Assembly: GCF_010435915.1 (NCBI RefSeq)
Contig: NZ_JAAFZH010000024.1
Coordinates: forward strand, 1-64,000
Length of the DNA: 64,000 nucleotides
Direction: 5' to 3'
Source: Spirosoma terrae
GTDB lineage: Bacteria > Bacteroidota > Bacteroidia > Cytophagales > Spirosomataceae
Every line of letters starts with the position of its first letter. Position 1 is the first letter of the stretch. The translations under genes were made by a program, and so were the position numbers. The notes under the pieces are model-generated. The model was not told the origin of the DNA. It saw nothing but the letters and a program-made list of their open reading frames with translations, and searched no databases. This document shows, piece after piece, positions 1 through 8,980 of the stretch.

Positions 1-980
1 TCGCGTGAATAGTCTTGCCCTTCTTCTGGACTTATGCGAACATTCTTATCAAAAATCAGCTCTCGATTACTATTCATATTTGTTGGCCTAATCTGAATAA
101 TACCTTTCCCTTCAAGGTCTTGATCTCCTCGGCCAGCAGCAAAGCCTGTTTGGAAATAGCTGACCAATTTACGTAGTGGAACTAAGTCAAAAGGGGTATC
201 TGCAATCGGACCATACACGTTACCTTGATGAAATGTCGGATCAAATCGGCTGCCCGACATCTGCCGCCATGAGCTCTTAAACATCCGATTTTGAATAGTA
301 TTCTCCGGCTCTGGGGGCAACGTAACGCCCAACTCACCCAGCAAATACCCGTCGATGCTGTCGAGCAGCGCTTGGGCTTGAGCTTCCTGCTGACGTTTTT
401 GGGCAAGACTATTTTGAAATAGTTCAACAACCTCATTTTGCACGTCAATAGGCGGACAAACTATTTCGAGTCTCAGAAATTCGTGAGAATTGACACTTTG
501 TACGGTTGTACTATGCTTTGTAATAATAGGTAGAAGTCTTTCCTGAAAAACTGTCAAGAAAATAGCTAAGTATTCTGACACAAGGCTAGTATCTCGCGCC
601 AATATTGCTTTAAGGTCTTGATTGATAGCAAAATCATTAGACAAAACAGATACAGGCAATGTATGCGCAAGGATGCCACTTCTAACAACAATTACCAATG
701 AGCCTTTAGAAGCAAGTTTAGTACTCGAGTCTTCTATAGCCTTTTCAGAAATAAAATCTTCCGCAGATTCAATGTAAAACTCCTTAATGTCTTTAGGTGA
801 TATCCAGCCAATATCACCTTGCCAATATTCAGGGGTGTTTTTTGAAGGTGTCCCGCCACTGAACGTATCAACAAGAGACGAAAGCCGTTTCTTAGGATAT
901 TTGGAATGAATTTGAGCGTTTTTTAATGCTTGGTAATAGTTTGGACTCAGCCGGGTTTTAACATCGCCCCGATTCAACAA
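1..980 (-). CDS. hsdS: Type I restriction-modification specificity subunit HsdS (C-terminus off window)
   Basis: Reading the minus strand from 980 to the left edge gives one uninterrupted frame of about 326 codons. It holds a typical HsdS target-recognition domain (VDTFSGGTPSK, then a GWISPKDI segment), a conserved helical spacer (QNSLAQKRQQEAQAQALLDS, about residues 165-185), and the start of a second recognition domain (LVSYFQTGFAAG). HsdS sets the DNA sequence that the HsdM methylase modifies. There is no ATG near the N-terminus; I place the start at a TTG at 980 (or the next TTG, 977), 29 bases after the hsdM stop. The frame stays open upstream into the hsdM 3' end, so a longer start cannot be excluded. 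The second recognition domain is cut by the window edge. Confidence 0.85.
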   Translation of the reverse strand, partial: MLNRGDVKTRLSPNYYQALKNAQIHSKYPKKRLSSLVDTFSGGTPSKNTPEYWQGDIGWISPKDIKEFYIESAEDFISEKAIEDSSTKLASKGSLVIVVRSGILAHTLPVSVLSNDFAINQDLKAILARDTSLVSEYLAIFLTVFQERLLPIITKHSTTVQSVNSHEFLRLEIVCPPIDVQNEVVELFQNSLAQKRQQEAQAQALLDSIDGYLLGELGVTLPPEPENTIQNRMFKSSWRQMSGSRFDPTFHQGNVYGPIADTPFDLVPLRKLVSYFQTGFAAGRGDQDLEGKGIIQIRPTNMNSNRELIFDKNVRISPEEGQDYSR

Positions 981-1009
981 AAACAGTTTGTTTTCGTCTA
1001 AACCGGGGC

Positions 1010-3229
1010 TTAGCCGAAAAAACGTTCTCGCCCGGTGTTGATGTCAGCAATAAATCGGCTTAGTTCGTCGGCAATGGTATCGAGTTCGTTTACGGCGGTT
1101 TTGCGGCCCGTAGCGTCGTAGCCAATCTGTTCGGCAATGGCCATGAAAATCGGGTAGTTCGTAACGTCGCGGTTCAACTTGTCCTGGTATTCGTCCTGCA
1201 AGTTTTCTTTAATTTCCGTAATCCGTTCGGCGTAGTTTTTTGTAATCTCAGCTTTCCAGGCCCGGAATTCTTCCGTTTTTTCGATGAGTTTGTTGAGCTG
1301 CTTCGCGTTGCCAAACAAATCGGCTTCGACGGTCTGGCCCTTTAAATTCTTCTGATTTTCTTCGCTTTCCCAGCTTATTCCATCAGCATCAAATCCCTGT
1401 TTTTGTTTTACAATGCCGTCGCGTTCGGCTTCCAGTGTGGCAATGGCCTCGCTATAGTCTGGTTTTGTCCAAAGCCGATCCTGTACTTTTTCTTTCGCGT
1501 GCTGGATTTGCTCGGTCTGTTTTTCGGTGAGTTTTTGCAGAAACAGTACCGAGCTTTTCACGCCCGCGTCGGTGGCTTTAAAAGCATCCTGAGGCAGCGA
1601 AATGACGGCCACAATCCGATAATGTTCTTCCATCCAGTCGCGCACGTACTGCGAGCTGCTGTTGGTCAATACGCCATCGGGCACTACCACGGCCAACGTA
1701 CCGCCCGGCTTCAGAAACCGATGGCACTGTTCAATAAACAGGACTTCGGTGCTTTGGCTGTCGCGCGGCCCCAACTGGCTAATGTTTTTCTGTTTCCGGT
1801 CAATCCAGCTAACGTCTTTGATACCCAGGCGGTAATTTTTCAGATAAGCCTGTTCCGTTTGCTTTACTGATGAGCCAAAAGGCGGGTTGGTAATGATGTA
1901 GTCGAACGTATTGAAGGTAAAGCCTTTGTTACCCGTTTTGTCGATGATTTCCTGATCCGTCTGCAAACCATCGAAACTAATCACGTTGGTATGGCCGTCG
2001 TCATGAATAATCATATTCATCTTGGCCGTTCGCGCAATCCCTTCCGAAATCTCGATGCCGTAGAGGTTATTTTCGGGGAAGTCGTGCCAGTGATTGTAGT
2101 GCTTAACGCTCTCTTTCTTAAAATAGCCTTCGTCGGCCATGCGGTCGGCCTGCCGCCGTACTTTATCCAGCGCATAGAGCAGAAAACCACCGCTGCCACA
2201 ACTCGTATCCAGCACCCGCGATTCGTTGGTGATGGGTAGTACTTTCACGATAAAATCAACCACTTCGCGGGGTGTAAAATACTGGCCAAAGTCGCCCCGG
2301 AAAAACGAACCCAGGAAGGTCTCAAACGCCCGACCTTTGCTGTCCAGATCCGTATCGCCAATGTTGATTGGCGCTAAATAACCAACAATAGTACGTAACT
2401 CAGCCGCCGATAGCCGGATCGGTTCGCGGAACACTTCGGGATCTTTTAGTCGACCTTCTTCATAAATAGCCCGAATGCGGGTCAGCAAAAAGCTGGGGTC
2501 TTCTTTCGTAAATTCCTGAAAGTCATATGGCTCGCCATTTTTGCGAGGTCGTTTTTCGTCCCAGATTTTGCAGAAAATAAGCTTATCGAGTTCATCAAAC
2601 GCTTCGGATGGATTTCGTTTTCCACCCGCCCAAAGCGCCTGGTGAGCCTGCGAGAATACGCGGGTCAGTTCATCCTGCGCCACAACTTCCAGATCGAACG
2701 CCTGATTGCCTTTCTCGTTAATTGCGCCCTTGTAGAATTTTGCTTTACTTAGTTCAGTTTCGCCAAAGCGCGGAATAGCGGCAATGATGTTGTCGATACG
2801 TTCGCCCGCCGGAAAATTACCAACGTCGTAATACTTCGACTTCAGGCCCGACGTAACCCAAAGGTACTCACCACGTAACGAGTGCGTATAGCCAAAGCCT
2901 TGTTCAATGGCCTGCACAAACTCAGCCTCCGAAACGGTTTCCCGCTTGCACTCGACAATAATGTAAGGCGACTTTTTGGCATCGTCTTTATAAACGACAA
3001 CGTCAGCATAGATTGAGGGAACGCGGGTCGGAACCGTAACTTCAACGTCAACGTGCTGCGGTTTGTAGTTGTATTGCAGAATCAATTGAAGGTAGGCTTC
3101 CGCCCGCACTCGTTCTTCTGGATTTATGAATGATTTTTTTATGCCTGGAATGACGTAGGTAATGTATTTACGCTCCTCAGAATCAAACTTGATGTATTTT
3201 TTGGCTAAGCCTTCCTGAATTAAATCCAT
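1010..3229 (-). CDS. hsdM: Type I restriction-modification N6-adenine methylase with HsdR-N-like N-terminal domain
   Basis: A 739-residue protein from the ATG at 3229; an upstream TTG at 3283 adds only an unlikely hydrophobic extension. Residues about 20-150 resemble the HsdR N-terminal (PD-(D/E)xK) fold, with an aspartate in the ADVVV strand (D76) and an ECK triad (E93, K95). The N6-adenine methylase core follows: FGQYFTPREVVDFIVKV, SAM-binding motif I TSCGSGGF (about 342-349) and catalytic NPPF (448-451). A C-terminal helical region would contact HsdS. It methylates adenine at the HsdS-specified site. hsdS lies immediately downstream on the same strand. No separate hsdR helicase is visible; it could lie beyond the left edge. 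Family assignment is firm; nuclease activity of the N-terminal domain is inference. Confidence 0.92.
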   Translation of the reverse strand: MDLIQEGLAKKYIKFDSEERKYITYVIPGIKKSFINPEERVRAEAYLQLILQYNYKPQHVDVEVTVPTRVPSIYADVVVYKDDAKKSPYIIVECKRETVSEAEFVQAIEQGFGYTHSLRGEYLWVTSGLKSKYYDVGNFPAGERIDNIIAAIPRFGETELSKAKFYKGAINEKGNQAFDLEVVAQDELTRVFSQAHQALWAGGKRNPSEAFDELDKLIFCKIWDEKRPRKNGEPYDFQEFTKEDPSFLLTRIRAIYEEGRLKDPEVFREPIRLSAAELRTIVGYLAPINIGDTDLDSKGRAFETFLGSFFRGDFGQYFTPREVVDFIVKVLPITNESRVLDTSCGSGGFLLYALDKVRRQADRMADEGYFKKESVKHYNHWHDFPENNLYGIEISEGIARTAKMNMIIHDDGHTNVISFDGLQTDQEIIDKTGNKGFTFNTFDYIITNPPFGSSVKQTEQAYLKNYRLGIKDVSWIDRKQKNISQLGPRDSQSTEVLFIEQCHRFLKPGGTLAVVVPDGVLTNSSSQYVRDWMEEHYRIVAVISLPQDAFKATDAGVKSSVLFLQKLTEKQTEQIQHAKEKVQDRLWTKPDYSEAIATLEAERDGIVKQKQGFDADGISWESEENQKNLKGQTVEADLFGNAKQLNKLIEKTEEFRAWKAEITKNYAERITEIKENLQDEYQDKLNRDVTNYPIFMAIAEQIGYDATGRKTAVNELDTIADELSRFIADINTGRERFFG

Positions 3230-3315
3230 TGCAAAACGTGATAGAAATAGATGTAAAGCTGCTAAGATTAGCGGTGAAATCAAATTTCAGAAAGAGTATC
3301 TTTTCTACTCTTCGA

Positions 3316-3353
3316 TGTCCGCAAATGGCCGTTGTAGGCGTCCGCTTATGGAC
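3316..3353 (+). promoter_or_regulatory. Paired dyad sites upstream of the first permease gene (putative activator binding)
   Basis: Two dyads lie in the gap between hsdM and the first permease. GTCC-N6-GGAC (3340-3353) is perfect; GTCC-N6-GGCC (3317-3330) has one mismatch. The better site starts 67 bases before the TGG of a sigma-54-like promoter. The same dyad at the same distance occurs before the sixth permease gene. This looks like a binding site for a bacterial enhancer-binding protein; no such regulator is encoded in the window. Confidence 0.5.
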
Positions 3354-3406
3354 AGTTGATTAATAGTTTTTGTCGTAAATAACTGTTAGTCAGTTATTTG
3401 ATTTTT

Positions 3407-3422
3407 TGGTATAAAGTTTGGG
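3407..3422 (+). promoter_or_regulatory. Sigma-54-like promoter of the first permease gene
   Basis: The sequence TGGTAT-N5-TTGG has the TGG and TTG boxes spaced as in a -24/-12 sigma-54 promoter, with G in place of the usual C after TTG. The ATG follows 45 bases after the first T. The sixth permease gene has a matching element (TGGTAC-N5-TTGG). Inferred from spacing and from the duplicated architecture. Confidence 0.45.
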
Positions 3423-3451
3423 GTAATGATTGGAGCTTCTCATATTGGCTC

Positions 3452-5842
3452 ATGCTAACGAACTATCTCAAAATAGCTTACCGAAACCTGGTCAGAAACA
3501 AGACCTACAGCGCACTTACGCTGATGGGCCTGGCCAGTGGAATAACCTGCGCTATCCTGCTGGGGCTTTACGTGTATGATGAGCTAACGTTTGACCGATA
3601 CCATAAAAATGCAGCCAGTATTTACCGGCTGAATGTAGATATTAAGTGGGGCGATAATGAACTGAATATGGGGGTTGGTTCGGCGCCGATGGGTCCGGCA
3701 CTCCGGCAGGAATTCCCCGAGATCAGAAATGTTGTTCGGGTGATACCAAGTCACGATATGCTATTTCGGGTGGGCGAAAAAGCGTTGTACGCCAAGGATT
3801 TTATCTTCGCTGATACGAGCCTGTTTTCGTTTTTCGACTACTCATTCATCGACGGCAACCCCAAAACGGCTCTGCTGCAACCCAACAATATTGTCCTGAC
3901 TCAGAAAATGGCGCTGGCGCTGTTCGGTCGCACCAACGGGCTATTAGGCAACGTGGTTAAGGTCAAAGATGAGCAGCCCTTAACGGTTACTGGCATTATT
4001 CGGGATGTACCGGCCAACCACCATCTGGCGTTTGAAGCCATTCTTCCCTACGTTAACCGGCAAGTTAACGGGGTCAACCTGGATAAATGGGATAGCTTTG
4101 GTACGGCTGCCTACGTATTACTTCAGCCAAACAGCGAGGTAGGTCAGCTAGAACGTAAAATGCCCGCTTTCTACAAAAAGTACATTGCCCAGGCAATCGG
4201 CGATGAAACGGGCAAAGGCGTTACGTTCAATATCACCTTCCAGCCCCTGACGTCCATGCACCTGCACTCTAGCCACCTGATGGGCGAAGAGAACGGGAGC
4301 AACATGGCTTACGTCTACACATTCTCGGTCATTGGCCTGTTTATTTTACTGATTGCTATTGTCAATTACATCAATCTGGCCACGGCCCGATCGGCTGGTC
4401 GTGCCAGGGAAATCGGGGTCCGTAAAGCCATTGGATCGTTACGTACGCAGTTGATTGGGCAGTTTCTGACCGAATCCGTTCTGCTGTCGGTTTTGGCGCT
4501 GGCCGCCAGTCTTATTCTGGTACAGGTACTATTGCCTTTCTTTAACTATATAGCGGCCAAGACCCTGACTATTGATCTATGGAATGGCCAAACAATAGGT
4601 GTACTCCTCGGTTTCAGCCTGCTGGTTGGGGTGGTGAGTGGTCTTTATCCGGCCTTTCTACTGTCGCGGTTCAAACCGGTTGCGGTATTAAAAGGAACGT
4701 TTACCAACAAGGGAAAAGGTGTTCTGTTTCGCCAGTCGCTGGTGGTCTTCCAGTTTACGATGTCAATTGTAATGATTGTGGGGACGTTCGTGGTGTATCA
4801 GCAGTTGCAATATATGCGGCATACGCAGTTGGGCTTCAATCAGGAACAGGTTCTGGTTCTGCCGCTCAAGGCTCCCGCCATTCAGCGGACGGCTACGGTG
4901 CTGAAAGATAAACTACTGCAAAATCCAGTCATTAAAGGCGTAAGCCTGACCGACGGATCGGTTGGCGGTGGCATAAATGATAAATCCACGTTTCACTTCT
5001 ACGCGGGCGGCAAAGAGCAGTCTGTTAGCACCGAATATTTCTCGGTCGATCAGGATTATCTGAACGTATTACAGATTGGTCTGAAAGAAGGTGAGAATTT
5101 TTCGAGCGAGCTGGCCAACGATACGACGGATGCGGTACTGGTCAATGAAGCAATGCTTAAGCGGCTGGGCTGGAAAAAGCGTACAGCGGGTCTGGCCGAG
5201 ATCGATACCCGACGCATCCCGATTACGGGGGTTATCCGCGACTTCCATATGCGCTCGTTACGTAGTAAGATTGAGCCGCTGATTCTGGTTCTGCACAAAG
5301 ACAGGGGCGACAAACTACTGATCCGAATGACACCGCAGAACGTACCGGGTGCACTGGCTTACATCCGGGATGTATATGAGCGCCTAAACCCGAACCAACC
5401 GTTCGAGTACACATTTCTGGACCAGACGTTTGCCGAACAATACCGCTCCGACGAACGAAAAGGTGATCTGTTTCTGGGCTTTTCGGGCATGGCTATTTTC
5501 ATTGCCTGCTTAGGGTTGTTCGGTCTGGCTACGTTCACGGCGGAACAACGGACCAAGGAAATCGGTGTCCGCAAAGTACTCGGCGCATCGGTGGCTAGTA
5601 TCGTTACGTTGCTGTCCAAAGATTTCCTGAAACCGGTGGCCGTTGCGATCTTACTAGCTACACCTGTGGCCTGGTACGCCATGAATTGGTGGTTGCGCGA
5701 TTTTGCTTATAAAATCAATATTTCGTGGTGGGTGTTTGCCCTGGCGGGCGGGCTGGCGGTTAGCATTGCCTTAGTCACGGTAAGTGTACAAAGTATTAAA
5801 GCCGCCCTGGTAAATCCCGTTAAGTCGTTAAAAACAGAATAG
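3452..5842 (+). CDS. MacB/FtsX-type ABC transporter permease, array member 1
   Basis: A 796-residue inner-membrane permease. The start is the ATG at 3452 because all paralogues in the array begin M(L/F)xNYxKIAxRNL; the upstream TTG at 3398 would add 18 unconserved residues. Order: TM helix about 20-42, MacB-like periplasmic domain about 43-285, FtsX helices from about 290 with the coupling motif RAREIGVRKAIGS, a fifth helix about 427-450, second periplasmic domain, and C-terminal FtsX helices from about 675 with EQRTKEIGVRKVLGAS and the shared tail NPVKSLKTE. Such permeases couple ATP hydrolysis by a separate partner to periplasmic conformational changes, often for export of peptides, drugs or lipoproteins. 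No ATP-binding motif is present here or in the array. Substrate unknown. Confidence 0.93.
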   Translation: MLTNYLKIAYRNLVRNKTYSALTLMGLASGITCAILLGLYVYDELTFDRYHKNAASIYRLNVDIKWGDNELNMGVGSAPMGPALRQEFPEIRNVVRVIPSHDMLFRVGEKALYAKDFIFADTSLFSFFDYSFIDGNPKTALLQPNNIVLTQKMALALFGRTNGLLGNVVKVKDEQPLTVTGIIRDVPANHHLAFEAILPYVNRQVNGVNLDKWDSFGTAAYVLLQPNSEVGQLERKMPAFYKKYIAQAIGDETGKGVTFNITFQPLTSMHLHSSHLMGEENGSNMAYVYTFSVIGLFILLIAIVNYINLATARSAGRAREIGVRKAIGSLRTQLIGQFLTESVLLSVLALAASLILVQVLLPFFNYIAAKTLTIDLWNGQTIGVLLGFSLLVGVVSGLYPAFLLSRFKPVAVLKGTFTNKGKGVLFRQSLVVFQFTMSIVMIVGTFVVYQQLQYMRHTQLGFNQEQVLVLPLKAPAIQRTATVLKDKLLQNPVIKGVSLTDGSVGGGINDKSTFHFYAGGKEQSVSTEYFSVDQDYLNVLQIGLKEGENFSSELANDTTDAVLVNEAMLKRLGWKKRTAGLAEIDTRRIPITGVIRDFHMRSLRSKIEPLILVLHKDRGDKLLIRMTPQNVPGALAYIRDVYERLNPNQPFEYTFLDQTFAEQYRSDERKGDLFLGFSGMAIFIACLGLFGLATFTAEQRTKEIGVRKVLGASVASIVTLLSKDFLKPVAVAILLATPVAWYAMNWWLRDFAYKINISWWVFALAGGLAVSIALVTVSVQSIKAALVNPVKSLKTE

Positions 5843-5854
5843 ATAGCTAATTCG

Positions 5855-6427
5855 ATGAAAACAATCCTGACAACTCTACTCGCATTAACCGGTTCGCTGG
5901 TTCTGGCGCAGAAACACTCGTCCCTTAACCGGAGCATCAACGACGATGGTAAAACGCTGTCGATTCGTGTGAACGGTACCATTAATGGCGAACCGATTGA
6001 CTATAACCGCACCTTCGACGTAGCCAATCTGACGAAAGAAGAACGGGATGCGCTTCGGGTGCGGGTGCTGGATTCGCTGAACGTATCGATGCCAGAGCCA
6101 CCCAAAGCTCCCGTTGCGCCAAGAGCTCCACAAGCTCCTCGACTACGTAGCGAATCCGTGACGATCATCAGCGGTGATGAGCCAACGGTAGTTGCCAGGG
6201 GAGCCAATGATCTGACAATGGCAGTTGGAGGCAAGAACCCATACACCAAAGAAGTAAAATACAACTCGGAATCCGGAGAGCTGTATCTCCGCTATCGATT
6301 CCAGAAAGATGGCGAAGAGATTACGTATGAGCGTACGCTTAATGCCCGCGACAAATCGAAAGAGGAACGGCTACAGCTAATTGAAGGAATCGAAAAGGAG
6401 ATTGGCGTTCCCGCAAAAAGCCGGTAA
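5855..6427 (+). CDS. Secreted proline-rich protein of unknown function
   Basis: A 190-residue protein starting 12 bases after the first permease gene, so probably co-transcribed with it. An N-terminal signal peptide (MKTILTTLLALTGSLVLAQ, cleavage near 18) sends it to the periplasm or beyond. A short Pro/Ala-rich linker (about residues 80-98) separates two halves that both contain a charged helical segment of similar wording (LTKEERDAL near 58 and KSKEERLQL near 172), suggesting an internal duplication. I do not recognise a named family. Its position suggests a partner or substrate-side accessory of the neighbouring permease, which is inference only. Confidence 0.8.
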   Translation: MKTILTTLLALTGSLVLAQKHSSLNRSINDDGKTLSIRVNGTINGEPIDYNRTFDVANLTKEERDALRVRVLDSLNVSMPEPPKAPVAPRAPQAPRLRSESVTIISGDEPTVVARGANDLTMAVGGKNPYTKEVKYNSESGELYLRYRFQKDGEEITYERTLNARDKSKEERLQLIEGIEKEIGVPAKSR

Positions 6428-6464
6428 CTCGTTCAATCGAACGTACTAACTAATCATCATTCAG

Positions 6465-6500
6465 ACAAGGGGCCTTACGTAGTGTGTTGTCCCTTGTTTT
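6465..6500 (+). terminator. Probable rho-independent terminator after the first permease unit
   Basis: Seven-bp stem ACAAGGG/CCCTTGT (6465-6471 with 6491-6497), a 19-base loop, then a short T-run. It would separate the first permease and the secreted protein from the next permease gene. Confidence 0.5.
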
Positions 6501-6528
6501 GTCTCTCAGACTTTAAGTCCTCCTACCT

Positions 6529-8913
6529 ATGCTAACGAATTATCTTAAAATTGCCTGGCGAAATCTGCAGAAAGATCGGTTTTATAGTCTGCTGAATATC
6601 ATCGGCTTAACCATAGGGGTTACCTGTGGTTTGTTACTGCTTTTGTACGTAACGGACGAGCTGAGCTACGATAAATATCATACGAATGCCAGTCGGATCT
6701 ACCGAATAGCTTCGCAGATTCGGGAGCCCGACAAATCGTTTGGTTGGACCTCTACACAGGCTCCTGTGGCTAAGACGCTCAAACAGGAGTATCCGTTTGT
6801 TGAGAACTACGTCCGGTTTTTCCCCTACGGTCGACTGACGTTCAGAGAGGGCGAAAAACGTTTTTATGAGGATGATATCTATGCCGTCGACTCGACGGTG
6901 TTCGATGTTTTCAGCTATAAGTTCATTGAAGGCGATCCGAAAACCGCGTTAAACCAGCCTGGCAACGTGGTGTTGACCCAACGAACGGCGCAGAAAATTT
7001 TTGGTTCTCAAAGTGCTCTGGGCCAGTCGTTGCGAACCGACGATACGACGTCCTACAAAGTGACGGGTGTGATTGAAAACGTACCGCGCCATTCTCACTT
7101 TACGTTCAACGCGCTGTTGTCGGCCGGGGCTCGCGAAAAAACGGCAAATGACTGGGGTAATTTTTACGTCAGCAGTTATATCGTACTCCCCGAACACTTT
7201 GATACGAGCCGGTTAACCAGCAAGTTTCCCCAGCTTTACGACAAGTATATGGCCTCGTTTTTTAAGAAAATGGGGATCAAAATTACGTATGAGCTGCAAC
7301 CATTAGCCGATATTCACCTGCATTCCAAACTCGAAGGCGAGTCGAACGGCGATATTGGGTATGTGTATACATTTAGTGCCGTTGCCTTTTTTATGTTGCT
7401 GATTGCCAGTATTAATTACATGAACCTGGCGACTGCACGGTCGGCTAAACGAGCCAAAGAGGTTGGACTACGGAAAGTGCTGGGATCGATACGGGGCCGG
7501 CTGATGGCTCAATTCCTAACTGAATCGGTATTGATGACGGTGATGGCACTGGCCGCAAGCCTGGTTCTGGTCTTTTTTCTGCTTCCTTATTTCAATACGG
7601 TAGCCGGTAAAGAAATTGAATTCAAGGAATTGCTACGTCCTCAGTTTCTATTGATTGCACTGGGGATCGTGATATTTACTGGATTCATCAGTGGTAGTTA
7701 TCCTGCTTTCTATTTGTCGTCGTTTGAGCCCGCTGCCGTGCTGAAAGGCTCGTTCAATGCAAAAGGCGGGAGTTTCTTCCGAAAGGCACTGGTCGTATCG
7801 CAGTTCGCTATTTCGCTGATCATGCTCATCTGTACCTGGGTCGTGTATAAGCAGCTGAATTTCATGCGAAACCACGATCTGGGTTATGACCGGGAGCAGG
7901 TACTGACAATCAATTATCAGGACAACCAACCGCGCGCCCGCTACGGGGCGTTACGTTCCGCCCTGCTGGCCAATCCAAATGTTCGCAGTGTCGCTACGGC
8001 CTCTACGCCAACCAGCAATATTGGTGGCCGTGTCATTTTTTCGGTAGAGACCAATGCCGGATTGAAGGAAATGGCATTTAAACCGATGGGTATCGATCAG
8101 GATTATCTGAAGGCAATGGGCATGAAGATTACCAGTGGCCGGAATTTTTCGGAAGATAGTCCGGCCGATACGAGCAATAGTGTGATTATCAATCAGGCCG
8201 TTGTTGCCCGAATGGGATGGAAGCAACCCCTGGGCAAGAAGATTTTGCTGGGTAATTTACCGCAAAACGGTCAGCCCGCTCCGCTAATGGCTAAAGTGGT
8301 TGGCGTGGTCAAGGATTTTCATCAGCAGTCGTTATATAACCCGATTGATCCGATGATTATTCTGTATCGTCCCTACAATGCCGTTGTTCACATTAAGATA
8401 CAACCGAAAGATGTAGAGAAAACGGTCGCGTTTATTGGCGAAAAATGGCGTGAAACCTACCCGGATCGGTTGTTCGAGTATCGTTTTCTGGACCAGGATT
8501 TTGAGTCGGCTTACCGGGCCGATGAGCTGCGTGGACGAATTTTCTCGGCGTTTTCGGCCTTAACTATTCTCATTGCCTGTCTGGGATTGCTGGGTCTGGC
8601 TACCTTCACCACCGAGCAGCGAGTGAAAGAAATTGGCGTTCGGAAAGTGCTGGGCGCGTCGGTATCGAGTGTGGTTCTGTTACTTTCCCGCGACTTTACG
8701 AAGCTGGTTCTGTATTCGTTCCCCATTGCTATTCCGATTGCCTGGTATGCGATGTCGACCTGGTTGCAGACTTTTCCGTACAAAACCGACATCAGCGTCT
8801 GGGTTTTTGTGGGATCCTGCCTGTTGACGTTGCTGATCTGTTGGTCTACCGTTGTCTATCAAAGCGTAAAAGCAGCGGTAAGAAATCCTGTAAAGAGTTT
8901 ACGGGCGGAATAA
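6529..8913 (+). CDS. MacB/FtsX-type ABC transporter permease, array member 2
   Basis: A 794-residue paralogue starting MLTNYLKIAWRNL. First-half coupling motif RAKEVGLRKVLGS, second-half motif EQRVKEIGVRKVLGAS, tail NPVKSLRAE. Membrane segments are placed as in the first member (one N-terminal helix, three after the first periplasmic domain, one mid-protein, three at the C-terminus). It follows a hairpin terminator and begins a run in which the next three genes are separated by only 67, 25 and 45 bases, so it may head an operon with the 98-residue gene and members 3 and 4. No ATPase domain. Confidence 0.93.
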   Translation: MLTNYLKIAWRNLQKDRFYSLLNIIGLTIGVTCGLLLLLYVTDELSYDKYHTNASRIYRIASQIREPDKSFGWTSTQAPVAKTLKQEYPFVENYVRFFPYGRLTFREGEKRFYEDDIYAVDSTVFDVFSYKFIEGDPKTALNQPGNVVLTQRTAQKIFGSQSALGQSLRTDDTTSYKVTGVIENVPRHSHFTFNALLSAGAREKTANDWGNFYVSSYIVLPEHFDTSRLTSKFPQLYDKYMASFFKKMGIKITYELQPLADIHLHSKLEGESNGDIGYVYTFSAVAFFMLLIASINYMNLATARSAKRAKEVGLRKVLGSIRGRLMAQFLTESVLMTVMALAASLVLVFFLLPYFNTVAGKEIEFKELLRPQFLLIALGIVIFTGFISGSYPAFYLSSFEPAAVLKGSFNAKGGSFFRKALVVSQFAISLIMLICTWVVYKQLNFMRNHDLGYDREQVLTINYQDNQPRARYGALRSALLANPNVRSVATASTPTSNIGGRVIFSVETNAGLKEMAFKPMGIDQDYLKAMGMKITSGRNFSEDSPADTSNSVIINQAVVARMGWKQPLGKKILLGNLPQNGQPAPLMAKVVGVVKDFHQQSLYNPIDPMIILYRPYNAVVHIKIQPKDVEKTVAFIGEKWRETYPDRLFEYRFLDQDFESAYRADELRGRIFSAFSALTILIACLGLLGLATFTTEQRVKEIGVRKVLGASVSSVVLLLSRDFTKLVLYSFPIAIPIAWYAMSTWLQTFPYKTDISVWVFVGSCLLTLLICWSTVVYQSVKAAVRNPVKSLRAE

Positions 8914-8980
8914 GGTCAAAAATCAACTAGTAATTCTCGATTAGATGGTCTGGCATTCACTTTTCTAAATCTAAACACCT

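Noticed and set aside
182-448. Minus-strand reading frame of 88 codons inside the hsdS region
   Set aside because: It overlaps the clear HsdS frame in another phase and has no recognisable sequence; an overlap artefact.
4579-4911. Alternative plus-strand frame inside permease 1 (and many antisense frames across the array)
   Set aside because: These follow from the base composition of conserved FtsX codons; no family wording, and similar frames recur opposite each paralogue.
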